A stretch of 64,000 bases of DNA from Ashinkailepas kermadecensis (GCA_034440615.1 JAOTOM010004871.1:272501-336500), one strand, 5' to 3'; shown: positions 1-12,365, counted from the first letter of the stretch. Notes: generated by a model from the letters alone, not told the origin. Translations and numbers: made by a program.

Positions 1-25
1 TGGTCGATTTCAAGACTCAGTGGCT

Positions 26-161
26 GATGCTCGTCTCACAATCGAAAGGTTGTGGGTTCGAGCCTCACCTGTCGCTACTCTTCGCCCGCGACCAATCGGC
101 GTGAGAGATTGGCGACGCTACATGACTCAACGGTCGACGTGTCGTAAAACCAATAACCAAC
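26..161 (+). mobile_element. tRNA-Val-headed SINE, 5'-truncated copy
   Basis: Copy of the commonest SINE here. It begins inside the tRNA-like head, at the anticodon-arm equivalent, and continues through the B-box-like GTGGGTTCGAG, the shared body (CGCGACCAATCGGCGTGAGA) and the CAATAACCAACC tail. A 15-bp direct repeat, CAAGACTCAGTGGCT, flanks it at 11-25 and 162-176. The TSD together with the missing 5' end is the signature of LINE-driven, 5'-truncated insertion. Confidence 0.88.
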
Positions 162-399
162 CAAGACTCAGTGGCTACGAGCATCCAGGTAGTGATTTTT
201 TTTGCGAAAGGCGATCACAATAAAATATATCTGATTGAAAGTACACTGGATCTATCTGACGGAAAGAATATGCACAATTTACATCTATAGTTCTCGCTGT
301 TTTCCGCCAAAGGTTCGCAGCCATTTTTCATTGAAAGGGTCGTGCATGATTCAATATTAACGTCAGGAATTCAGCCGTAGAACAATTTGCAAATCATAC

Positions 400-700
400 T
401 TCCAACTGTGGGATCACTTCCTTGCTCTTACCTCACACTCCTTTTAATGACACCCAGCATTTCGATTGCCCTGTTCCTATCGGAGGTACACTTTTTGTCT
501 GCTTTAATGTCACTTGAAACTAACACACCTAAGTCTCTGCTCTCTTCAACAGCAGCCAGTTCCCTACCTCCCATTGTATACCTGAGTCTCACCTCCGGAC
601 CCCAGATGCATAACCTTACACTTCTCATAGTTGAAGTAAATGCCATTAATCAGACCACATTTTTAGTTTCACCAAGTCTAGTTGAATGTTGCTAGATTGA
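400..700 (-). pseudogene. LINE reverse-transcriptase C-terminal remnant
   Basis: Minus-strand translation gives a stretch typical of the end of the RT domain of CR1/L2/RTE-like or jockey-like non-LTR retrotransposons: YTMGGREL, then ESRDLGVLVSSDIK, then a cysteine and RAIEMLGVIKRS. The preceding typical segment (FNYEKCKVMHLG) lies in a neighbouring frame, so at least one frameshift near 600 separates them. No complete ORF remains; this is a dead fragment. The clade cannot be fixed from about 90 residues. Confidence 0.7.
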
Positions 701-1302
701 TCACTACTGTTAGCCACTCCTACCTCCTAATTAGACAATCTAACCGCCCTAATTTAGCCTAGCACCTACAATAGAACAAATTCTCCCTCCACTCACCACC
801 CGTGCTCAAGCTTCTCCTCACCACTTCTTCTTGCTATTGTACTTCTTGTTGGCTCAACCTCTGAATATGTATTGTGTACGATGCACATGCGGATGTACGG
901 TTTCTCCACGAATGCCCCAAGAGCCAGGCTCCAAACGGCGCATGCACAAAGGGAGCCCTTATGACCTGCACCTTGGATGCTTGTACTAGCAAGCATTCTC
1001 TTGCTCCGGAATTGGAGTCTAAATTATCGTGTATGCTTCTGGGAATCCAGACTGTCCGTTTCGTTTTTGTTGGCGGCTACCTTCCACATCGTAGACCCAA
1101 AGAACCATTTTATTGGTGATGGGTCGAGATCGGGGACCACTTATCGCATCCATGAATGGGCATCAACAATACGTTTACAGCTGATCAGCCGGCCTGGGTC
1201 GCCGGCCGGAATGTCGTCCCACGTGCCGTCTGTAAATGTGTCGATCGAGTCGTGGCGCCTTATTTACGGCCGTTGCCCTCAGCTGTCGGCGCGCGACCAA
1301 TC
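701..1302. other. Unassigned DNA, no gene seen
   Basis: No recognisable coding region or RNA gene. The open frames here are short, and none resembles a known domain by eye. Confidence 0.4.
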
Positions 1303-1736
1303 ACATGGCCTCACAATCACGTGGCATCCCAATCACATGACATCCCAATCACATGGCCTCTGAATCACATGGCCTCTCGAGAACATGGTCTCCCGACCGC
1401 ATGTCCTCGCAATCACTTAGCCTCCCAATCACATACCTCCCAATCACATGACTTCGCAATCACGTGGCCTCCCAATCACATGGCCTCCAAATCACATGAC
1501 CTCTCAATCACATGACCTCTCAATCACATGGCCTCCCAAACACATGACCTCCCAATCACATGACCCCCCAATCACATGACCCCCCAATCACATGGTCTCC
1601 CAATCACATGACCTCCCACTCACATGACCTCCCACTCACATGACCTGCCAATCACATGACCTCCCACTCACATGACCTCCCACTCACATGACCTGCCAAT
1701 CACATGACCTCCCAACCACATGGCCTCCCACTCACA
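1303..1736. repeat. 17-bp minisatellite
   Basis: Tandem array of a unit close to CCCAATCACATGGCCTC, with variants ending in GACCTCC. Roughly 25 degenerate copies. The overlapping ORFs are products of the repeat. Confidence 0.9.
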
Positions 1737-1878
1737 ACCCCAGACGACTCGTGCGGCCGTCAGCCGCGCCGGGAATAGTGGTCGGTGTTGTCACTCGTAC
1801 CTGCATACAGGTACCGTCACCGCACCTGTACCGCCGGCTGCCTGTAGTCAGGGGAGCTGTCACCGTACCTGTACCGCC

Positions 1879-2002
1879 AGGTACAGGTACAGGTACAGGT
1901 ACATGTACAGGTACGGTGGGTACAGGTACAGGTACGGGCACGGTGGGTACAGGTACAGGTACAGGTACGGTGGGTACAGGTACAGGTACAGGTACAGGTA
2001 CC
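1879..2002. repeat. GGTACA hexamer array
   Basis: About 20 units of GGTACA, broken at intervals by GGTGG or GGGCACGG, giving a higher-order pattern of roughly 30 bp. The ORFs rich in GTGTGT or RYRYRY across it are by-products. Confidence 0.9.
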
Positions 2003-3109
2003 CGTAGCCAGTGGCAATGGCTCTACCACTGCAAAGCAGTTCAGGGATGCAAGGAGGCATTACGTTCATTCTCTCCATGAAACATTCTCAACACGTGTTA
2101 ATATAAATATGATGCAAATGAAGAGCATATACTGCCGATGTGACCCCCATGTCGCCGGAGCCTGTGACACCACAGCAGCCTGTGACGTCACAGCAGCTCG
2201 TGTCTCAGCCTCCGTTAGCAGAGGTCCACATGTGCCTGCGGTCAATCACCGAGGAAAACCCAATACCGAAAATCAAGGAAAAGGTTCACGTAAAATAGCC
2301 ACAAATTCGTTACACTTGTATTGTGCATGGACATAATAACGCCGCCGATTGCGAGATTCCCACTGACAGGAATATCCAAACACAGAGAACGGGATTTGTA
2401 CTTGTCCGCTTCCTCTCCTCTATCTCTCTCTTGCCCGATCCTTGCATGCATCCTTTTATCTTTGTATTGCATGATAATTAACACGCGCATCGCGGAGCGT
2501 GAGGGAGCGGAATCCGCCTACCCTCCGTTTCTCGACGATATCTCAAAACCGGGCAGGGATAGTGTAATGAAATCGTAGGATGTTGTTGCAAATTGATCCT
2601 CATATCTCATGCTGAAATAATGTATGAAATCCGTTTGGAAACATAGGAGCTGCGGGGGTGCAAAGTCGCCGGACCGGCCGCCCGGCCGCCGGAGTTCAAG
2701 GTCACAAAGGGTTCGTAGGCGTTGTGTGGCGGCCGATTCTTGACCTCATTTGACCATGAAGGCATTGGCCTAGGGTCAGGAAACTTATTCTGACTCAAGT
2801 CCACTGCAGCCGTTACCTACCCTCTAGATTTTGTGGTTTTAGGTTCAAGAGTTTTCGAGATATTAGGGGGAGGTGGAGATAAAATCTTCCTCTTCAGTTG
2901 ACCGTTATATGAGATGACCTCCGACGCGCTTGTTAAACATTTGTGGTGACATTTGTATTCCGTACCCGTTAAAAAAAACTAAATCCGCACTCATGCAAGA
3001 GCATGCACAATTCAGGCGGCAGGACTTCAGCTTCGTGCCACCCTTGCATGCAAGGCTGGAGATATCTCATGAAGACGTCGAGCATCCAAATCCTTATTTT
3101 CAAGACATA
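2003..3109. other. Unassigned DNA
   Basis: No domain, tRNA-like or tandem signal recognised on either strand. Composition is mixed, with a GC-rich patch near 2670-2740. Confidence 0.35.
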
Positions 3110-3421
3110 AAAAATGTCAGAATTGCTGCTGGGGTGGCTTTATGGACCAGGGCTCTGTTACTAAGCAGAACTTGTTGCGTGAACCCTGGCCTCACCACCC
3201 TATTCGTGAATGTTCGACGGCATAATTTTTACAGACAGCTTATGCCGCCAACGCATCGACATCGGTAGCCTCGAACCCCCCCCCTGGCTTTATCGGGCCA
3301 GTTGCCAACTAACCCGCCCAGTCGAGGGCTAAATGCGAGCATGTAAAGCGACTCGGACCCTGTCTCGCAAGGACAGATGAGACCAATGTAGGCCAGCGCT
3401 CTAACCAACTGAGCTGCCGGG
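3110..3421 (-). mobile_element. Long tRNA-headed SINE (family 4), copy 1
   Basis: On the minus strand the element begins with a tRNA-like head containing an A-box-like GCTCAGTTGGTTAGAGCG and a B-box-like GGGTCCGAGTCGC. It continues for about 250 bp to a segment with AAGCCACCCCAGCA. The full length aligns by eye with the copy at 59284-59603, including the ATGCTCGCATTTAGCCC body motif. The length, near 310 bp, is about twice that of the other SINEs here. No clear TSD was found. Confidence 0.7.
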
Positions 3422-3527
3422 GAAAATTTTCAGATTGAACAGAGAAAATGATAACTGAACATTAGCATGGTACCAAACCAGTGGTTGCAGACCCCCACCC
3501 CACCGGGGATCTCCAGCCATGCTTGCA

Positions 3528-4062
3528 TGGCAGACAGTCAGCCAGTCAGACATAACAGACACACATACAGTCAGCTAATCAGACATGATGAACATACGAA
3601 CAGTTGTTCAGGCATAAAGACAGACAGACTGTAAGCCAGTCAGACACGACAAACATGCCGGTCAGCCAGTCAGACATGGCATACAGACGGCCAGCCAGTC
3701 AGACATGACAGACAGACGGCCAGACATGACAGTCAGCCATAGAAAAAAAAGACATGACAGACAGACAGATATAAAGCAGACAGACATAACAGTCAGCCAG
3801 TCAGCTGTTAGCAGACAGACAGTCTGATGACACACATACGGACAGATATGAAGTCAGACATGACAGACGGACAGATATGACAGTCAGATATGACAGTCAG
3901 ATATGACAGTCAGATATGACAGTCAGATATGACAGTCAGATATGACAGTCAGATATGACAGTCAGATATGACAGTCAGATATGACAGTCAGATATGACAG
4001 TCAGACATGACAGACGGACAGATATGACAGTCAGCTATGACAGTCAGACATGACAGACGGAT
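3528..4062. repeat. Degenerate CAGACAG/13-bp minisatellite
   Basis: A loosely repeated CAGTCAGACATGACAGACAG-like sequence sharpens at about 3890-3999 into a regular 13-bp unit GATATGACAGTCA of eight or more near-identical copies, then becomes degenerate again. Confidence 0.85.
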
Positions 4063-4199
4063 AGGCACGTTGCACTGGTCCACCGACAGCCTCCCCGCCG
4101 CCCGTTCGCTCAACGGCGGCGCCTGTCCGGAATGTTCGAACACGTCCAACATTACACATGCAAGTTCGAACGGAGCGCACGCGACGCGGAGCCTCAAAG

Positions 4200-4528
4200 C
4201 CCTGGTCGCCTGTTGCCGGACCGAAGCGGCTGTTTGCAGGCAGGTCATGGCCCCGGTCGCCTGTTGCCGGACCGAAGCGGCTGTTTGCCATCCCCCTACT
4301 TTTATTCTTCTTTCGACGGTTTTGTCTCCTGGTCGCCTGTTGCCGGACCGAAGCGGCTGTTTGCAGGCAGGTCATGGCCCCGGTCGCCTGTTGCCGGACC
4401 GAAGCGGCTGTTTGCAGGCAGGTCATGGCCCCGGTCGCCTGTTGCCGGACCGAAGCGGCTGTTTGCAGGCAGGCCATGGCCCCGGTCGCCTGTTGCCGGA
4501 CCGAAGCGGCTGTTTGAAGGCAGGCCAT
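4200..4528. repeat. 51-bp minisatellite, six copies
   Basis: Unit of 51 bp starting GGTCGCCTGTTGCCGGACCG. Copies begin near 4203, 4252, 4331, 4380, 4431 and 4482, with unrelated sequence between the second and third. The period is 17 codons, so several frames stay open on both strands without implying a protein. Confidence 0.9.
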
Positions 4529-4676
4529 GTCGGCAAACCGAAGGTCGGCCACCGAGGTCGGGCCGAGCTGAGCCCACGACGCGGTCAACGCTGCCGACTA
4601 CGGCCATCAGCTGGGCACAAGGGAAATCAGACGGGAACATGCGTATGCATATATATTCTCGCTCGATATCTATATA

Positions 4677-4678
<2 letters not shown>

Positions 4679-4724
<46 letters not shown>

Positions 4725-4735
4725 TACATATATAT
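4679..4735. repeat. (CA)n microsatellite
   Basis: About 20 CA units followed by TACATA and TATATA units, and a nearby run of G at about 4747-4758. Confidence 0.95.
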
Positions 4736-4759
4736 TTGTGTGTGTGGGGGGGGGGGGGC

Positions 4760-5496
4760 TATCCATAGAAATGCATGAATAAGGATGGATGATGACATCA
4801 AACAATTTATGAGGAGATGATTTTAACGTAGAGGTTTCAACCTCAAAAGGTTTTGTGTTGGTGAAGACTCTTTGCTTGAGGATTGGTAGCTTTCTGGGCC
4901 ATACAGTTCCCTTCGTCAGCGAGGTCTCAGATCCATGGATATAGTCGAGCAAAATACGTATTAAAGCACGGCCTGAATCAAACATTCAACCACAATGTTA
5001 AACGTCTCCGAACGGAGTATATCAAACGCAGGTCGATATTTTGGCGAAGTTATTTGCGTCTGCTATTTACTGACCAGCCACCTATTCCGCGAAATCGTGT
5101 AACTATGGACAGGAATATCGGGTTTGGTGTTCATGGACCTTTCTTGCCTTAGCAATGAAAATACCCTCCTTACTCTTCCTTCTTGTCCAGTCGGTTTCGG
5201 GGGCCAGAATTTGGAATTATTTTCAAGGGGCTATGTATCCTGTTTCTTACACGTGTTTTGAAAGCCTTCTTTGGCACAACTGCCAAGCTTTCGCTTTCAT
5301 GAGACTGGGAGGGACTGCGTGAGTATTTTAATAGCCGTGGGCGGTGAGCAGACGCATACAAATTGAAAGTGAACTCAATGACTGTTGAGGAAGAGATGAG
5401 TCCGTGAGAACCGAGTCCAGGTAACGGGAGAGAGGGAGAAAGAGAGAGAGACACACACAAGATTGTGTGTGATTGCAGTCCATGTGTGATTCCAGT
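4760..5496. other. Unassigned DNA
   Basis: No feature recognised apart from short AGAG/ACAC simple sequence near 5425-5460. Confidence 0.35.
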
Positions 5497-5562
5497 CTTG
5501 CAAGATTGCAAGACTGTAAGACTGCAAGACTGTAAGACTGCAAGACTGCAAGACTGCAAGAC
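5497..5562. repeat. 8-bp tandem repeat GCAAGACT
   Basis: About eight units alternating GCAAGACT and GTAAGACT. Confidence 0.9.
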
Positions 5563-5945
5563 AGGCCGGCAGGCCAACTGCCCGGCTGGGATAGCTCTCG
5601 CGGGTCTGCTTGCCATGATGAGGAGCCGGCGACCGTCACGAGCCCTGGCTGAGGCGTCAGCGCGGCCGCCTCGGCGCCAGCCCAGCTCGGGCGTCCCGAG
5701 CCTCGGCGGCCGGCGGGCAGACGCGTCCTCCGTGGACCTGGCGCAATTTAACGCGATGTCTGTTGCTTTGCATGGCAGATTCGACCCAACTAAAAGCACT
5801 CTTGTCTCCCCCGACTCGATCCCATCTAAAATCCGCCGTGGCCTAAATGGAGTCAGGCCAGGCGAGAGTCAGGTGGAAGCAGCGAGGTCCCAGCTCACTT
5901 GAAGTCGGCAGAAAAACGGATTGTGTACACACGGTCGGGAAGTTG

Positions 5946-5999
5946 GGCAGCCTGAACAGGCTGAACAGGCTGAACAGGCTGAACAGGCTGCGCAGGCTG
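5946..5999. repeat. 9-bp tandem repeat CAGGCTGAA
   Basis: Five near-perfect CAGGCTGAA units followed by diverged ones, with CAGGCTGGA-type relics to about 6045. Confidence 0.88.
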
Positions 6000-6381
6000 G
6001 GAAAGATGGACAGGCTGGAGCCAGGCTGAAGCCAGGCTGGAAAGTCCGAACGTTTCATCGGCTGGAGCGGTGAAATGTTATACAAGCATGAAACTCTGAT
6101 GCAAGCATGAAACAAGCATGAAACTCTGATGAAAATAACGTGAAATTACGGACACCACCTATGCACACAGAGCAATTCTGAGCAAACTGAACAACAAACA
6201 AGCGAGCGATAGGAAGGTGGACAACATGCACTCGCTGCTGAACTCGCTCAACCAGGAAGAAAGAGAAGCTCATGAAAACACAACACGAAGTGCACCTCAA
6301 CCTTCTGTAGAAAATTCTACGATTTTCTTACAAAGTGGATGCGCCGGAGGTGGCGGGCTCGTCGGCGGGGTCGCGAGGGTA

Positions 6382-6453
6382 TCATGGTGGTAGTGGTACG
6401 GTGGTGGTACGGTGGTGGTACGGTGGTGGTACGGTGGTGGTACGGTGGTGGCG
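6382..6453. repeat. 11-bp tandem repeat ACGGTGGTGGT
   Basis: Five or so units of ACGGTGGTGGT. The ORFs on both strands (WWYGGG- or PPYHHR-like) are by-products. Confidence 0.9.
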
Positions 6454-7452
6454 ATGGCGAGAACGGTGGGGTCAGGGTTGGATTTGCACTTCTGGACAGG
6501 GGTGTCTTTTATGTGCTTTTGAGTGGGCAAGCGTCCCATCAATATTGGTTTTGCCCCTCCCCAATGATTTCAAGTTCTAACATGGCACCCTGTGGAGTGT
6601 GCACCCATCTATTTGGGCCCGCCCATGGCCTTCATGTGTTATGCCCCCTCCCCTCCCCGATAATTTTGAGAAATCAACGTCCGTGCTTCTGGATTATTAA
6701 TCTGGAGGTGGAGAGGAAGATCATTGGATCATACTGGTGTGGCGTGGTACAAATGCATACAAATATTATTTTTAAAAAAATATTTTCTTTCTTTTTTGGC
6801 GCTTCTTTCCCTGGCTGTGCCTCTGCTAGGTCAGAAGCGTTGTGATATATACATTGCGAAACCACTAACTTGTGCACACGAACTGGATTACAATACTCTT
6901 ATAATCCCGTATAATCTACAATAGTCTTGTAATCCCGATTCAAAATACATGACTGCAAAAGTCGTCCATACTGGTGATTGCTTCACAGAGGGACGTAGAG
7001 CGAGCCATCAAGTGGGTGGGACATTCTAGTTGTTGCGCCACATACCGAAATACGCACACGGGGAAAAATTCAAAATGCACAGTGTTTTTCAAATAACAGC
7101 GCCTTGAGCTGAGGAACGTTTGTTAAGTAGGAGGTGGCACTGGCACGCAAAAGTTTGTTGGACGCGGGATGCGGCATGAAAATTGCAATGTCTAAAATAA
7201 AATACTGCAAGCTTTTACACGCATAACAATGGCTTACTTTGTACCTTAATTGTGTTGCTTCTTTCCAAAATTCACCCCTAGTGGGTGTGTGTGTGTGTGG
7301 AGGGGGGGAAGAATTAACACAAAAAGTTGACATTCTGAGAACCTCTGAAAACGGGAGCGCAAAACCAGGAAGTGACTCGAACTTACCATGGCCGTTTCCA
7401 CTCAGAGGGGTGCCTCCAGCGGCTGAATAAGTATTGAGCGGGGCTTCCTCAC
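6454..7452. other. Unassigned DNA
   Basis: No gene or repeat recognised apart from a short GT run near 7284-7300. Confidence 0.3.
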
Positions 7453-7490
7453 GCCTCTCAGAACGGGCGCCGTTTCCCGTTCTGAGAGGC
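7453..7490. repeat. Perfect 15-bp inverted repeat
   Basis: GCCTCTCAGAACGGG at 7453-7467 is followed by an 8-nt spacer and its exact reverse complement at 7476-7490. Reads as a stable hairpin. No element boundary or gene gives it a role. Confidence 0.9.
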
Positions 7491-7774
7491 GCCACCGTTC
7501 CACGGCGGGGGCACACTCTCCCTGCGAGTGCCTCTCTGTATCCGCCCCTGCTAACACGTGGGCTCGGTGTTGGTCCGGCGCGATATTGGGGACTGGACCA
7601 TGCCACCTCCTAGTGTTGGGCTGTTGCCGTTGGCTGTGGAGTTTGTTTATCGATTTTATTGCTAATTGAAATGCTTCAAGCGGATTTGTTGCTGCTGGCG
7701 CTGCCAAAGAAATACCGATCCGGTGGATTGGGTTCGATGCACGGGTATGTGCAGCAAGTCCTGGCGGGTTCAGG

Positions 7775-8020
7775 GGCGGATCCAGAAGTCTGGCTTAGGG
7801 GAGGCCAACTAAAAATCTCCGATTTCTAAAAAAATCACCAGAACTGAACCGAACTGAACATTCGTTCGGGTCTGCTTCAGACAACATGTATTAAATAAAA
7901 TGTTCTTGGATCTCCATAGGACCCATGTTCAAAGTTGAAATTATTGGTGGGTGTGTGTGTGGGGGGGGGGCGGTGAGCCAACATTAAGGGGACACTTGCC
8001 CCCTCAAAAGTATCTAAAAC
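7775..8020 (+). mobile_element. CAGGGGCGGATCC-type MITE-like element
   Basis: Begins CAGGGGCGGATCCAGAAG, then GTCTGGCTTAGGGG, an AT-rich interior with GGGTCTGCTTCAGACAA, and a G-run. The same order of motifs appears at 41930-42135, about 42870-43037 and 48166-48350. The start resembles hAT/Tip100-type termini. The right end is not certain. Confidence 0.6.
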
Positions 8021-11000
8021 AACACCCCTGCTAAAATGAAATATTTCTGAAATGGAAGCTTGAAGGCATTGCTGTCACCATTTCTCCGGAGGGAGGGACA
8101 TGTCTGAGACCACTGGTCACGTGGACGCCAGCAACGAGGTGTAGGTAAGGCGCATCCCCAATGGTTTGTGCAATTTAATCTCACGCCAATGACATTGCAT
8201 GAATATAAATGAAATGTATGCCACCTCATCCTCCCCACCTGAAATCTGTGGCCATGCCAGCGACCGATCTCAGGGGCGAATACACAGGGAATACAGCCGG
8301 CATGTGCCCCACCCCCTGATGTACTCCTCTGACCGGGAAAAGGCGTCCCGCCGGAGAAGTTGGAGTGCATCAGCACCTTCGCTAAACGGATTTTTAAGCC
8401 AGAGGAGTTCCTCCCAGATGAATAGGCCCCATATTGAGATGGGAAAAGGCACCATACTGAGACAAAAACGCGTCCCTTCAGTCTGCTCCAGTGCGGCCTC
8501 ACCGCCACCCCACCAAACTCAAGTAATTTTCAGCCGAATGCACTCCCCCCCCAGGGATTTTGACAGTGAGAATTTCACACAACTCCTCAGAAGAAATGCC
8601 GCACCTCCAGCCGACTGCTCCCCCACCCCCGATGAAAATTCCTTGATTCCCCTCTGACTGAGAAGCACACCAATTTCATATTGGTCCACACTTCCCTAAA
8701 TCAACTTTCATAATCTTTAAATCGAGAAATATCGGCGCCTTGGCACCTTGGCACTCTTCTTGGCTGTTCTTCTGCAGTCGTCTCTGCCATTGCGAGCTTC
8801 TCCCGAGCCTCATATAAACAGCTGAGTTTTGAAAGTCGACGCGCATTGTGAGGCGATCGTGGCGCGTGCCTGTTTTGTTGCTTTGTGTGGCGTTTGTTCT
8901 GTGCGTTTGTTGAGTGCCGGTTGGGTGCGGGAACGAGATGGGTTGGGTTGTTGTGCTGCCGGTGTTCTTTGTGTTATACTTTGCTGGCTGGTGATAATCG
9001 AATATAGTTAGTCGAAAAGATCGAGCCCAAGGTGGAACTGCTGTGCTAGACTGAACGGATCAGGAGGTACCTACAATCTAGGTATAAGATGAAGACGCCA
9101 AGCAAATGCGCCCACCTAGTCAGCAGATGAGATCATATCTATCTTGATCTATGGCAAGAGTAAGTCTTGGTAGCATGAATAGTAACATTGGTATGCATTG
9201 AAGTGGGGAAGTTTGTGTCCCAAATGTTGTATCCACATGGTCCATAGTGACTACTTTTTGGTGTTTTAACCCTACGTCATCAAAGTGCTGCTGGCTACTT
9301 CACTTTTGAGCAGAACTAAAGTTATATTTTGAAGTACTGGACTTGGAAACATAGTTTTGTGGAATTTCAAGTTGGAGATGATAGTTTTGCTCTCTTTTTC
9401 CTGACATCAAGAGCTCATTTTCAATCTCAGTTTTGAGCACATTCATAAAAATTAATGCATTTGCAGTCATGTTCTAACAACTTGGCTCATCTTTTGGCTA
9501 AATGTGAATATATAATTTCTTAGGGAGGATGATGGTAACAAGCATCCAGGGCAAAGTTGCCATTCCAACCTTGATATTCACTATTGACAATGCAGTTGAC
9601 GTGCCCTTAAGCCACAATGACTAACTAACCATTGACAGTCCTAGATTTTGGGTACCTATGCCCGGTAGACTTTTGCCTATGCCCGCATTGCCTGGTGATA
9701 TCCACATGTGGGGACATTATTCATCCATGTTGCCATGGGTAGGCATCTACCTATCTACCTACATGGTGAAAAATAATTTTGGTATTTTTGATTTCTTGGC
9801 TGATATTCAATAAGTTGCACACATCTCTAACATTGCAAACATTGAATACTCATCCCATTGGAAAATAGTTTCCAGTTCAATTCACCTTAATTCGCACTGC
9901 ACACCTGTGACAATGATTGCAACCTACAATAATTTCAGCATTACTTACATTTGCCCAAAATAATGCTAATATGGCATAGTGCGCTGGTCTGCCCAGCATT
10001 TTAGGTACTGAAGAGGTATTATCAGTGTGCAGCATTCATGTGATTCATGCAAGGAATGGGTGTGTTGTGCCTAGGACACAAGCATGCATTGTATCTCATG
10101 TTAAAGCTGGTTGGTACCCAGAGTTGGAAATACCTGGCTGTTTTGGATGCACTTTCCAGAGAGGGCCAGTGTGTGCATAGGCCCTTCTTTCATGTTGTGG
10201 TCAAGGTCGACAGCCATTTTGCGGTCGCCACATGGCTCCCTGCCATGTGGGCAAGCAGGCTGGTCTGGAGATAGGGTGCAAGAATGGACCATGTGACTAC
10301 TTTTGTTCTCCAGAGAGTACATCCAGAAGTGCCCAGTATTTCTGACCCTGTTGGTACCTATGTGGGAGTGGGATGCATCTTTTGTGCATCCACCACAGCC
10401 GTGCTGCAAAAAGCTTGGTGGGAAAATTGACACATGCACACATGTGCCATGCTTATACTCATGGTGCAATGCATGCTTAATATTCTAAGCCCAGTGTGTG
10501 CCTCCCTTGCATGCTCAGTGTACATAGTATGAATGCTGCATGCAAACAAGATCTTGCTGAGACCTGGCATGTTTTCAGTCTGGCATCACAGTTTGCAGAA
10601 TGGATCAGGTGTGGAATAGCTAGAACGCTGGATGTTGCCATACTTCTGCAGTGTTTTGCAAGCATTTTTGGCATTATTGTACTTCAAGGTATCCACAAGA
10701 CCTGGAATGTTGTTTTTTTATAGTCAAATTGGTGTTGTTCCTCGATATTTGAGGACTAGGACAGCCTGCAGTCTTCTCTCATTTCTTATTCTGCTCTGCA
10801 TCCAGATTTATAAATAATGTGCTTGACTCTTGTAATGAAGTCTAATCAGGGTTAAAAAGCAACTCAAAGTTGGCATACTACTTTGGCCATCTGGCACTTT
10901 TTCCTATCTCAAAGCTAAATCTCAGCTTTTTCCTGGGAACATTAAATAACATAGGTGTAGATATCTGAAATGTATTGGAGAGTACAATGCATGAAGGCAA

Positions 11001-11743
11001 TGGATGGCCCATATGGATTGTGGGGCTTACCACACAGGGTCCAATGTTAGAAGTTGTAATTGTTGGGAGAGTACAGCCAACATTGGGAGGATGTGTAGTT
11101 GCATGTGCCCACCCAAAAGCATACACAGCTACATTCATCTTTGAATTTTGAATGCTACATGTTTGAATTTTACACAAGTGCCATGCAATTCCTCTAACAG
11201 CAAATGATTGCAGTTAACAATGTGCAGATGAAAGTTAGTTAAATTTTATGATTTCTTTGCTGTGCATGGAGTTCAGTTCCTCTTGGCTTGAGTATGGTCA
11301 TGGTGTGAATGTTGTGAATGTTGTGAATGTATCGTCGTGGTGTGAATGTTGTAGCTGATCTCACTCAACTGGACATGCACATGCGTTCACATGCAGGATT
11401 GGACAAATAGGTTGTTTCTGGATTATTTTTTTTTGCACAGAATATTATCATCCCCATAAAATTATCCTCTTATTTTCCCAATTTTTGGGGTTGAATGGTG
11501 CTGTTTCAGAATTGGTCTCCGTGAAAAGTGGTCATGATTCAAGGAAGAGGGCAAGCCAAGGCCCTGATGTCAAAAGTTTGAACACAAATATCCTCCATAT
11601 TTAAATGGCACCAGCATTTCCTTTCCATGTATAGGATTACAAAGCACCATGGCCTCATCCTTGCACTGTTATGCTAGTCCCAAAATCTACACTACTGTGT
11701 GTACCTGACAACATCCTTCAGATACTGGCATAGCAGCTGCTAA
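8021..11743. other. Long low-repeat region upstream of the first exon
   Basis: About 3.7 kb with no tandem arrays or SINEs recognised. From about 8700 it is more AT-rich than its surroundings. A 152-codon open frame at 8199-8657 (+) is serine/proline-rich and shows no domain I recognise. If the gene beginning at 12221 has an untranslated first exon or promoter in this window, this is where it would lie, but I see no convincing core promoter. Confidence 0.4.
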
Positions 11744-12220
11744 AGGTGTGGTCTGACCTCCCCTCTCCTCAGATGGCGGCGCTGGTGGCCCTGCCGGTGA
11801 CGCTGACGGAGCTGCTGGAGGTGTGGTCTGACCTCTCCCCTCTCCTCAGATGGCGGCGCTGGTCGCCCTGCCGGTGGTGATGACGGAGCTGCTGGAGGTG
11901 TGGTCTGACCTCTCCCCTCTCCTCCCCTCAGATGGCGGCGCTGGTCGCCCTGCCGGTGGTGCTGACGGAGCTGCTGGAGGTGTGGTCTGACCTCTCCCCT
12001 CCCCTCCCCTCAGATGGCGGCGCTGGTCGCCCTGCCGGTGACGCTGACGGAGCTGCTGGAGGTGTGGTCTGACCTCCCCCTCCCCTCAGATGGTGGCCAT
12101 GCCGGTGACGCTGACGGAGCTGCTGGAGGTGTGGTCTGACCTCTCCCCTCCCCTCAGATGGCGGCGCTGGTCGCCCTGCCGGTGACGCTGACGGAGCTGC
12201 TAGTCACCTCCTCTCCTCAG
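11744..12220 (+). repeat. Six tandem partial copies of acceptor plus exon start
   Basis: Each unit contains GGTGTGGTCTGACCTC, a pyrimidine tract ending CTCAG, and then the first 48 nt of the exon at 12221. Copies of the exon ATG sit at 11773, 11850, 11932, 12014, 12090 and 12158, spaced 63 to 82 bp apart. In the first five, the exon start ends GCTGGAG followed by GTGTGG, which could act as a splice donor, so each unit resembles a 48-nt (16-codon) micro-exon. The copy at 12090 is internally shortened. The sixth, at 12158, reads in frame without a stop into the real exon. Confidence 0.9.
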
Positions 12221-12365
12221 ATGGCGGCGCTGGTCGCCCTGCCGGTGACGCTGACGGAGCTGCTGGAGGTGCGCGGACCTGACCGACTGTCGGCGCGGGA
12301 GCTGCGCGCCCTGGCCGCGCAGACGGCCCGCCACCTGGCGGCGCTGCTCGACGCCAGCACCATCT
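12221..12365 (+). CDS. KIND-domain gene, first recognised exon
   Basis: Encodes the N-terminal part of a KIND (kinase non-catalytic C-lobe) domain, a fold in PTPN13/FRMPD2, KNDC1 and Spire that binds protein partners and has no kinase activity. The exon follows a CTCCTCTCCTCAG acceptor and begins with ATG. It reads MAALVALP, then VTLTELLEVRG, then LSARELRALAAQTARHLAALL, closely matching the opening helices of KIND domains. It ends ACC ATC T before GTAAGT, leaving one base that completes a codon with the exon at 29383. Third positions are almost all G or C, as in the other exons. The start could instead be 12158 (same frame) or lie in an upstream exon. Which KIND protein this is cannot be settled here. 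Confidence 0.72.

Noticed and set aside
7453..7490. Transcription terminator hairpin
   Set aside because: Bacterial-style terminators do not apply in this eukaryotic context, and no T-run follows.
8199..8657. 152-codon ORF as a gene
   Set aside because: Low-complexity Ser/Pro composition, no domain, no splice or promoter support.
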